Shown here in pieces: positions 46,773-53,615 of a stretch of DNA of 64,000 nt (position 1 is its first letter; every line of letters starts with the position of its first letter). The notes under the pieces are model-generated. The model did not search any database and was not told the DNA's origin. It saw only the letters and a program-made list of their open reading frames with translations. The stretch comes from Cognatilysobacter xinjiangensis. GTDB lineage: Bacteria; Pseudomonadota; Gammaproteobacteria; Xanthomonadales; Xanthomonadaceae. The DNA lies in the NCBI RefSeq assembly GCF_014651995.1, contig NZ_BMXY01000005.1:62001-126000 (forward strand), written 5' to 3'. Made by a program: the position numbers and the translations under genes.

Positions 46773-47843
46773 TCATGCGAGTTCCGCCGCCTCGATCGCG
46801 GTCGTTGCCGGTGCGCCGGCAGGCACCGTTCCCGGACCGTGGGCGTACGCCGCGGCGGCCGCGCAGAGCTCACGGGAGAGATCTGCGCGCAGTTCAGCGG
46901 GCTCGATGACCTCGACGCGTGAGCCAAAGGCCAGGAGCCACCAACGCAGGGGCTGGTCCCATTCCACGACGGCGGACACTTCGATCCGCCCGTCTGGAAG
47001 TGCACGCGTCGTCTGGTCCTTCGACAGCGGCGTTTCAAACAGGTGCTCGGCGGCATCCGGCTGGAAGCGAGCGACCAGTTGCACTGGCCCCCGGCTCTCG
47101 TACCGGGTCGCACTGCGGCTAGCGTAGGTCTGGAGGCAGAAGCCATCAGGCTCGCGGTAGGGCGCTCCGACTTCGCGAAGATCGGTGAGCCGGTGCACCG
47201 CCAGCTGTCGGATATCTCCGTAGTCGAACAGGGTGCATACCAGATACCGGACGGCCCCCCGGACCAGCAGGCCCAGCGGATGAATCAGCACGGGCTTGGA
47301 CGTCCGTGCACCTTTGGCACGGTAGTACCCTTCCAGGCACCGCCGCCGGCCGAGGGCGCCATGCAGGATCGCAAGCGTGTTGGCTTCGATCTTTGGTGGC
47401 ATCAGTTGCTGGGTCGTTGGCACGACTGCCATCCGCAGGTGCCAGTCGCGCCAGCCGCTGTCCTCGAGAGCGCTTTCCGCCATCGCGTAGAGCGGCACCA
47501 GCTCGCTGTGCATCGAGCTAGGGAGTAGAGGCTGCAGGTGAGTCCGTGCCAGCAGCAGCGACACCGCTTGGGGCGGGCTGAAGCCCGGCGCGAATTCGAA
47601 CGCGGCGCCGGGGGTCCATGACCAGCCGAAGGGCTTCGAGCGCTCGTCGGCCATCAGGGGAAATACGTCCGACAGCCCGTGCAGATCGCGTTCGATCGTC
47701 CGGGCGGTCACGTGAAAGCCGCGATCCCGGAGCCGTTCACGCAGCTCGCCCACAGTCACCCGGTGCGGATGCCGTGGAATGCATCGCAACATCGCCCACT
47801 GGCGCGCAAGCGTCATTCCCCCGCCTTTCTGCCGTTCCGCCAT
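46773..47843 (-). CDS. WYL-domain transcriptional regulator
   Basis: A 356-residue regulator of the BrxR/CapW type. The N-terminal winged HTH contains RVTVGELRERLRDRGFHVTARTIERDLHGLS. The WYL domain has a ligand-binding pocket region EGYYRAKGARTSKPVLIHPLGLLVRGAVRYLVC (seen as EGYYRAK and HPLGLLVRG). A WCX-like C-terminal domain ends the protein. ATG 47843 is preceded by a GGGGGG tract. It heads the operon with the helicase, McrB and McrC genes (84-bp gap). Regulators of this class usually repress their own defence operon. Confidence 0.9.
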   Translation of the reverse strand: MAERQKGGGMTLARQWAMLRCIPRHPHRVTVGELRERLRDRGFHVTARTIERDLHGLSDVFPLMADERSKPFGWSWTPGAAFEFAPGFSPPQAVSLLLARTHLQPLLPSSMHSELVPLYAMAESALEDSGWRDWHLRMAVVPTTQQLMPPKIEANTLAILHGALGRRRCLEGYYRAKGARTSKPVLIHPLGLLVRGAVRYLVCTLFDYGDIRQLAVHRLTDLREVGAPYREPDGFCLQTYASRSATRYESRGPVQLVARFQPDAAEHLFETPLSKDQTTRALPDGRIEVSAVVEWDQPLRWWLLAFGSRVEVIEPAELRADLSRELCAAAAAYAHGPGTVPAGAPATTAIEAAELA

Positions 47844-47873
47844 GACGCATCCCCCCGGTTGCGTCTCAAACCA

Positions 47874-47892
47874 TGCGACAGAATACGTCGCA
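47874..47892. promoter_or_regulatory. Likely WYL operator and promoter
   Basis: TGCGAC (47874-47879) and GTCGCA (47887-47892) form a 6-bp inverted repeat spaced by 7 bases, 30 bp upstream of the WYL start. Read on the minus strand, TATTCT lies between the arms and could be the -10 box, so binding would block transcription. The region 47893-48201 beyond it holds nothing else that I can support. Confidence 0.5.
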
Positions 47893-48201
47893 CGTCTAGC
47901 AGACATTCTCCGAGTCCGAGCCTACGGCAGGCGTAGGCTTGCAACGGACTTCGCTCCGTCGCAAGGGCCATCGGCTACGTGCTCCGCTGCCGTCGGAAGC
48001 CATCTCGGTATCTCCGCACGTCGGTCTGGCGCATAGCGCTGCGGGGCGGAACTGCTGCGCAATCCAGTAATGCACCGCGGAGGATTGCCCAAGCCCCCAA
48101 GACTTCGTTGTCGATGCCGCCCAGCCCCGGGAACGGGGTCGAGGGCGTCCTTGAATGCTTCGGCACCCGCGTCAGTGACGTCGTCGCCAGAACAATCGGA
48201 T

Positions 48202-48642
48202 CTACTCGCCGAACTGCGCCATACGTTTTCGCGAGCGGTCAACCGCGCTGTCCGAGAATAATTGCGGATGACGCAGAATCACGGCCTCGAACGCATAGTT
48301 GTCCAGTCCAACCTCCTTCAGCGCAGTGAAGCCGGCGGTACCGTCCGACCGATCTACAGCCTGCTCGATAGCTGCGATAATTCCGCGGCGCTTGATCATC
48401 TGCCATGTACGGGAAGCACGGACACGCCTGCCGTGCTTTTCGGAAAGGATGTCTTCGTACGCGTAGATCGCTTCGAGACACTCTTTCTCGGCGACCGACG
48501 CGGCCCCATACGCCGCGGCACGCAGTTCCACGGCGCGCTGCCGTGCTTCGAGCGCAAGATCCGCGCGGCCGAGCTTGCGGGCGTTACGCGCGAAGGCTTC
48601 GCAGTGCTCGGGCGTTCTTAGCCGTTCTACTCGCTCATCCAT
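48202..48642 (-). CDS. Conserved hypothetical protein
   Basis: A 146-residue soluble, helical protein that starts MDERVERLRTPEHCEAFARNA and contains GRRVRASRTWQMIKRRGII. The pattern is familiar from short hypothetical proteins found across Proteobacteria, with no known function. ATG 48642 is chosen over an upstream start because it begins the conserved part. Confidence 0.7.
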   Translation of the reverse strand: MDERVERLRTPEHCEAFARNARKLGRADLALEARQRAVELRAAAYGAASVAEKECLEAIYAYEDILSEKHGRRVRASRTWQMIKRRGIIAAIEQAVDRSDGTAGFTALKEVGLDNYAFEAVILRHPQLFSDSAVDRSRKRMAQFGE

Positions 48643-48791
48643 TGGTTCTACCCTTCGCGTCCGACCGCTGATGCACAACGAGGCGGTGCACCGCGCCTAC
48701 GCGACCGCTGGGCCTGGACAGCCCGCGCGAACTTACCGTCGCAATTGCGGGTCTCGCCCTAACCTTCGCGCGCCCCTGTCTAGGCACGGCG

Positions 48792-49388
48792 TCAGGCCTG
48801 CTCATCTGCAATGGCGTGGTCAAGGCTCGTTTGCTGCCAAGGGTGTCGCGCCAACACGTCGAGCAACAAGACCACAGCCGCCTCGAGATCCGCATACGCA
48901 TACCGGCTGCCCATCCTGAGTTCAAGCTTCCTAAGCTCGTCGCGCCAGATCGGTTCCACCTCTCGGCCGGGAGGCAGGCCCGCGATCTCGGCTAGCCGGG
49001 GGCGAGCCACGGCAGCCGGGGCGCGAGCAGGCCGTGCGGCGGAGCGAACGTAATCGACCGCAGCGCGCACGCCGGACTCGGAGATCGTGACGCATCCAAA
49101 GTCTGGCCATGTCCTTGAGTCGCACTCGACCGTGTCCGCGTTCCACCAGTCCCAGTCGTGAACCGTGAGGAATGCCGACAGGACGTCGCTGTAGAACGGG
49201 ACGCCGATCCGGGTTTCGATGCCAAGCGCGTATGCGTCGCACTTGGGGCACACCAGGCAGGTGCTCCCGTTTAGCCGGCCGCGCCACTGCGACGTGTTGG
49301 CCGACACGAGTTCGATCCCCCGCTTCACCGCAGCCGTGTCGGCCACAGCAAGCGGCAATTCGCATGCCGGGCAGGTGGGCGTTCTCAT
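48792..49388 (-). CDS. Hypothetical protein with zinc-ribbon
   Basis: A 198-residue protein with two CxxC pairs, CPAC at residue 6 and CPKC near 47, which may form a zinc ribbon. The remainder (VHDWDWWNADTVECDSRTW) is unknown. The ATG overlaps the stop of the next upstream gene by 4 bases (ATGA), so both are coupled. There are no membrane segments. Confidence 0.7.
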   Translation of the reverse strand: MRTPTCPACELPLAVADTAAVKRGIELVSANTSQWRGRLNGSTCLVCPKCDAYALGIETRIGVPFYSDVLSAFLTVHDWDWWNADTVECDSRTWPDFGCVTISESGVRAAVDYVRSAARPARAPAAVARPRLAEIAGLPPGREVEPIWRDELRKLELRMGSRYAYADLEAAVVLLLDVLARHPWQQTSLDHAIADEQA

Positions 49389-49972
49389 GAGATCCGGTAC
49401 CTTTTAGACGGTGCCGCTCGGCGCGGCTCAGGGAGAAGCGGAAGAATGGCCGGCGGATTCACCGCGCCCCGATGGATCGCGAGGATCATGTCGGTAGCCT
49501 TCTTGATGAGTCGCTGAGCCCGTGACTGGCGGTGTCGCAAGTAGGCCATGTCGCGTTGCCTCGCCGACCGGAAGAACGCGAGGGAGCCCCAAAGCGGCGT
49601 GCGGCTCGCACTTTTCGCATCCTCGTAGCTCAGGACGCCATTGACCACGAGCAATGTATGAAGTGGTTCGAGCTTCAGGACGTGCTCGAAGCGGACCCTG
49701 AACTCCTCATCGGTCCATGAGAAGGACGCCGATTCCAGCACGCGGACGTTGTGGGCTGTTCCGGGTACAGCGCTGCGCAGGCGGCGTTCGATCAGCGCAC
49801 GGTCCGCAGGCACCCGTGTGTAGACGTCCTCGATATAGAAATCGTCTTGCAGTGTGCCGCGAGCCGAGGGGACCGACAGGTCAGGTTGCCCCTGCAACTT
49901 ACCTTCGCCTGCCAACGACCGCAGGAGCATCTGAGCAAACCGGGCATGCTCGGGAAAACGGGTCGAAGGCAT
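49385..49972 (-). CDS. Hypothetical protein
   Basis: A 195-residue soluble protein that I do not recognise. It contains DDFYIEDVYTRVPADRALIERRLR and a basic C-terminus. ATG 49972 is preferred because GAGG lies 8 bases upstream; an earlier start at 50062 would add 30 poorly conserved-looking residues. It is coupled to the zinc-ribbon protein gene. Confidence 0.65.
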   Translation of the reverse strand: MPSTRFPEHARFAQMLLRSLAGEGKLQGQPDLSVPSARGTLQDDFYIEDVYTRVPADRALIERRLRSAVPGTAHNVRVLESASFSWTDEEFRVRFEHVLKLEPLHTLLVVNGVLSYEDAKSASRTPLWGSLAFFRSARQRDMAYLRHRQSRAQRLIKKATDMILAIHRGAVNPPAILPLLPEPRRAAPSKRYRIS

Positions 49973-50443
49973 CCTGTGAACCTCGAAGAGTGGCCAGCCA
50001 CGCCAGCGCCCACCCAAACCGTCATGCGGGCTCGAGTTTTTCGCCTTACGCACGGGGCGCAATCTTGCGAATCGATAGCCGCGGCCAAGCGTGCAAGTTA
50101 CGCACGAGGCTCCCGCATCGTGCGTTACCGCCTCGATCGCGACGCGGTCGCAGCGGTCGTCATCGCCGGCTGGTAGCCCTGAAAGACTCGGGCTGACGCT
50201 GACGTGCCGCCCTGATCGGTGTCGCTTGATCCGGGGCCCGCGTCAGTAGTAGGACTTGTAGACACGAGTCGAAAGCTGCGCCCTGTGACAGGGTGATCGT
50301 AGGACGTGGTGCGACAGACAGCGTCGCACTTGGCGGATGAGCCATGACCGGCGGCCCGCGTTCGAATCCCGAATCGCGCCGGAATCGCTTTTTCAGCGGC
50401 GCCGTTTCGCCGTGCTGCGCGCATCGCCAAGCGGACGCACGCC
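49973..50443. other. Intergenic stretch
   Basis: No gene is supported. A CCCTG/CAGGG hairpin near 50280-50293 lies downstream of the XRE gene and may help terminate it. Confidence 0.4.
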
Positions 50444-50674
50444 TTATCGGGTGGCGTCCGGCACGTACTCGACCAGGTCTTCGATCCGGCACGCGAAATA
50501 GCCGCAAAGCCGGTCCAGGTTCTCCGTACGAACGCCTGCACCGTGCTGGTTGAGCATCTTCGAGAGTGTATTGCGAGTGATGCCCGTGGCCTCGGCCACC
50601 TCTTGGATGGTGATCCGTCGCCGCTCGGCGAATTCCTTGTCCGCGATCAGGGCCTTGAGCTTGTAGCGCAACAC
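50444..50674 (-). CDS. XRE/Cro-type HTH regulator
   Basis: A 76-residue regulator with the HTH IQEVAEATGITRNTLSKMLN and a tail typical of the HTH_26 group (LDRLCGYFACRIEDLVEYVPD). The start is GTG 50674, with GAGG 8 bases upstream; earlier frames enter the control region. It is divergent from the excisionase-like gene, so it probably controls the integrase module. Confidence 0.85.
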   Translation of the reverse strand: MLRYKLKALIADKEFAERRRITIQEVAEATGITRNTLSKMLNQHGAGVRTENLDRLCGYFACRIEDLVEYVPDATR

Positions 50675-50807
50675 GGACACGGCCTCACGTAAGACGTTTT
50701 GCGCATTTCGTACAAATTTTTTGGCAGGCGCAACTCTTTTGATACGTTGGACGCAGATGCACATTTTTATGTGCGTCTACATTCCAAGACGTACAAAGAG
50801 ACCGTCA
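50675..50807. promoter_or_regulatory. Divergent control region with palindrome
   Basis: The 133-bp AT-rich spacer contains GCACAT-TTTT-ATGTGC at 50759-50774, itself inside a GACGCA/TGCGTC repeat (50750-50777). CGTACAAA occurs twice, at about 50709 and 50790. This is a likely operator region for the XRE regulator. Confidence 0.6.
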
Positions 50808-51044
50808 ATGACCGCAACGTACCTCACAACCGAGCAGCTCTCTGAGCGCATCCACTACGACATCCGCACCATCCGCGACCGCCTGAAGGACAGCGTCCTT
50901 CTCGAGGGCATCCATTACATCCGGCCCTTCGGCGGCCGCAAGCTGCTGTTCCTGTGGGAAGCAATCGAGCGCGACATTGGCGCTTGCTCGTCCCGGCAGG
51001 CGCCCTTGATCCCGATGGCCAATGGCGGGGTGGCACATGGCTAA
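50808..51044 (+). CDS. Excisionase-like DNA-binding protein
   Basis: A 78-residue protein with a MerR/AlpA-like winged HTH: YLTTEQLSERIHYDIRTIRDRLK followed by GIHYIRPFGGRKLLFLWEAIE. Proteins of this size and fold next to an integrase usually act as recombination directionality factors. Its end overlaps the integrase start by 8 bases. Confidence 0.8.
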   Translation: MTATYLTTEQLSERIHYDIRTIRDRLKDSVLLEGIHYIRPFGGRKLLFLWEAIERDIGACSSRQAPLIPMANGGVAHG

Positions 51045-52320
51045 GGTGCGTGTCCGCCCTGAAACCGGGCACCTCTATATCGATTTCAGCCTTCGCGGCG
51101 TTCGCTGCCGTGAGCAGACTGCCTTGGATGACACGCCGGCTAACCGGAAGGCGGTGGAAGCGCTGGCCCGCAAGATCGACAAGGCCATCGCCACTGGCAA
51201 TTTTGACTACGCGGCGTTTTTCCCGAACAGCCCCCGCGCGAAGCGGGCAGCCGAGGCCGAGTCCGCCCTGCCGCCACCGAGCGGCAGCGGGCAACCGGTC
51301 CCCACGTTTTCCGAAGCAGCTCAGGCCTGGTACCGCGAAAACCTGCCCCGGTGGCGTACAAGTCATGCGCAGACGCTTCAGGCGATCATCGAGAAGCGCC
51401 TGCTGCCGCACTTCGGTGAGCAGCCCCTGTACACGATCACCCGGGCCGAAATCCTGGATTTCCGCTCGCGTACCCAGACCTCGAGCGGGCGAAAGAATAA
51501 GGACGACCTCTCCCCATCGCGGGTGAACCACATCATGACCGCGCTGCGGATGATCCTGGCTGACGCCGCCGACCGCTACGGCATCGATAGCGCGTTCCGC
51601 AACATCAAGCCGTTGCGTGTTCCGAAGATGGACATTCAGCCCTTCACGCTCGACGAGGTAGGCCGCATCACCGCGGCCGTCCGGCCCGACTATCGGCCCT
51701 ATCTCGTCACGCGTTTCTTCACCGGGCTGCGCACGGGCGAGATCAACGGGCTTGAGTGGAAACACGTCGATTTCGACGCCGATGTCATTCGCGTGCGCCA
51801 GAGCATCGTCAACGGGGTGCTTCTGGACACCAAGACCGAGGGCTCGGCGCGCGACGTTCCGATGGTGCCTACGGTGCGCACGGCACTTCTGGAGCAGAAG
51901 GGCCTCGTGCCCGCCGGGTGTCGTTGGGTATTCCCCGCGCCCGGCGGCGGCCCCTTGAGCCTCGTCAACTTCACCAATCGCGTCTGGATACCGCTCCTTA
52001 GACATCTGGACCTTGCCCCCCGCCGCCCCTACCAGACACGCCACACGGCAGCGACGCTAATGCTCGCTTCCGGCGAGAACCCCGAATGGGTGGCCCGCGT
52101 ACTGGGCCACGCCTCGACGGAAATGTTGTTTCGCGTCTACTCCCGGTACGTGCCGAACCTGACGCGCAACGACGGCCGCGCCTTTACTGGACTGGTGACG
52201 GGACAAGGAGCCGAAAGCAGCATGGCCGTGTTGCCACCGTCCTTGGCCGCCCTGAGCCGTGCACAACTCGAACGCCTCGTGCGTACGCTCCACCAGGAGG
52301 CTCCGCATGCAGATGCCTGA
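51037..52320 (+). CDS. int: Phage-type tyrosine integrase
   Basis: A 427-residue integrase with an N-terminal DUF3596-like arm-binding part (VRPETGHLYIDFSLRGVRCREQT), a SAM-like core-binding domain at about 85-190, and a catalytic domain. The catalytic residues are Arg in FFTGLRTGEINGL, His-x-x-Arg in YQTRHTAATLM (RH order), His in VLGHAS, and Tyr in FRVYSRYVP. ATG 51037 is taken as the start. It forms a module with the excisionase-like gene. It is 9.5 kb from attR, so whether it made this insertion is not certain. Confidence 0.93.
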   Translation: MAKVRVRPETGHLYIDFSLRGVRCREQTALDDTPANRKAVEALARKIDKAIATGNFDYAAFFPNSPRAKRAAEAESALPPPSGSGQPVPTFSEAAQAWYRENLPRWRTSHAQTLQAIIEKRLLPHFGEQPLYTITRAEILDFRSRTQTSSGRKNKDDLSPSRVNHIMTALRMILADAADRYGIDSAFRNIKPLRVPKMDIQPFTLDEVGRITAAVRPDYRPYLVTRFFTGLRTGEINGLEWKHVDFDADVIRVRQSIVNGVLLDTKTEGSARDVPMVPTVRTALLEQKGLVPAGCRWVFPAPGGGPLSLVNFTNRVWIPLLRHLDLAPRRPYQTRHTAATLMLASGENPEWVARVLGHASTEMLFRVYSRYVPNLTRNDGRAFTGLVTGQGAESSMAVLPPSLAALSRAQLERLVRTLHQEAPHADA

Positions 52321-53170
52321 GTGCCTCCCGCGTGTAACGTCGGTCACCGGCGTCGTGCTCGACGCCCGTAGCCGCGGCAGCACCGGCGCCGAGGGAACTG
52401 ACCTGACGCTCGGCGTTAACGGCGAACATTTGGAAGCGCTGGCTTTCAGCGACGACGAGCTGTGGCGCTGGCGCCTGGTGGTGCCGGTCGTCGCCGAGAC
52501 GTTTGGACTCATCCACACCCCAGGCATGCCGCGCCCCATCATCACCCTGGCCTGCCCGGCAGCTTCGGCAGCCGTGCTTCGGCACCTGCCCGACAGCCTA
52601 TGCCCCGTGGCAGGCATCGTTTCGGGAACGCGCCGCCTGGTCGACGCCATAGGCGCGACGCCGCTGCGCAGGTTCGTCGAGAGTGTTTTTGCCCGGCGCG
52701 ATGTCCATGACCTGTACTGGACGCTGCCGGCTTCGATTGCCCACCACCATGCCTATCCGGGCGGACTCGCCGTGCATTCACTCGAGGTCGCTTGCGACAT
52801 CGCGACGCAATCAACACTGACCGGCACCGAGCGCGACTTGGGCATCGCCGCGGCCCTACTGCACGACATCGGAAAGGTATGGAGTTATGACGGAAGGCGG
52901 TTGACGCGTGCCGCTTCGGCCATGGGACATGAACTGCTCGGCCTGACGCGCTTGGAGCCCGCCCTTTCGAGGTTGGAGCACGCCTGGGAAGACGGCGCCC
53001 TTGCGATGCGTGTCCTCCTTAGTGGACAAGCCAGGCGGAGGCCGGACGGGTCCTACCCGTACGCGCTCGTCCAGCGACTTCGCGCGTGCGACCAGCGCAG
53101 CGCCGAATGCGCCCGGCATACCGGCGCATCGCGCGCGGGCCGTGCATGGGCACCGGTGCCATGTGTTTGA
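52307..53170 (+). CDS. HD-domain protein like the N-terminal part of MobH relaxases
   Basis: A 287-residue protein. LPASIAHHHAYPGGLAVHSLEVA and AALLHDIGKVWSYDG give the H...HD...metal-binding pattern of the TraI_2 domain that opens MobH-type relaxases. No relaxase C-terminal domain follows, so it stands alone. ATG 52307 overlaps the integrase end and has AGGAGG 6 bases upstream. It may be a phosphohydrolase or nuclease or a truncated mobilisation protein. Confidence 0.8.
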   Translation: MQMPECLPRVTSVTGVVLDARSRGSTGAEGTDLTLGVNGEHLEALAFSDDELWRWRLVVPVVAETFGLIHTPGMPRPIITLACPAASAAVLRHLPDSLCPVAGIVSGTRRLVDAIGATPLRRFVESVFARRDVHDLYWTLPASIAHHHAYPGGLAVHSLEVACDIATQSTLTGTERDLGIAAALLHDIGKVWSYDGRRLTRAASAMGHELLGLTRLEPALSRLEHAWEDGALAMRVLLSGQARRRPDGSYPYALVQRLRACDQRSAECARHTGASRAGRAWAPVPCV

Positions 53171-53271
53171 CCAACCGGACCATGCAGACGTGAGCGCACG
53201 TCTTAGCCGATGCGAATGCTATCCAATTGCCTGAACCAATTCAGGTATCGCCAGTCGCGGGGAAAAGGACA

Positions 53272-53526
53272 ATGAAAGAACCGAACGTGCCGCCAGAACA
53301 GTCGTTGCGCCGCAGGCTGGCACCGCGACAAGGCGCGGCATTGGACCTGCTGTTGTTCCTGAACCTTCTGGGGTTCGGAACAATGTTGCTCCTGATTGCG
53401 GCAATCGTACTGAGGGCATCCAGGCCGATTGATCCGGCGCTTCAGGAAGCTATCGTCGCCGGATGCGCAGTCGGCGGCCTTCTGCTGCTCGCGGGTGTCC
53501 GCTTGGGAAGACTCTGCCTGCGCTAG
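53272..53526 (+). CDS. Small membrane protein
   Basis: An 84-residue protein with two transmembrane helices (LDLLLFLNLLGFGTMLLLIAA and EAIVAGCAVGGLLLLAGV) and a basic N-terminus. ATG 53272 is preceded by AAAGGA. A CCTGAA-CCAA-TTCAGG hairpin lies at 53230-53245. Function is unknown. Confidence 0.65.
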   Translation: MKEPNVPPEQSLRRRLAPRQGAALDLLLFLNLLGFGTMLLLIAAIVLRASRPIDPALQEAIVAGCAVGGLLLLAGVRLGRLCLR

Positions 53527-53615
53527 CGGCAGAGCGCCGCGATCGTGGATGCCGGTGGCTTGAGCCGCCCGGCGCCCGGCATCCGGACGCAGGCCCGTTA
53601 TGGCGGCCCGTACCG

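Noticed and set aside
49751-50176. Plus-strand frame with a ParE-like ending
   Set aside because: It is antisense to a better-supported gene and the similarity is limited to a few residues.
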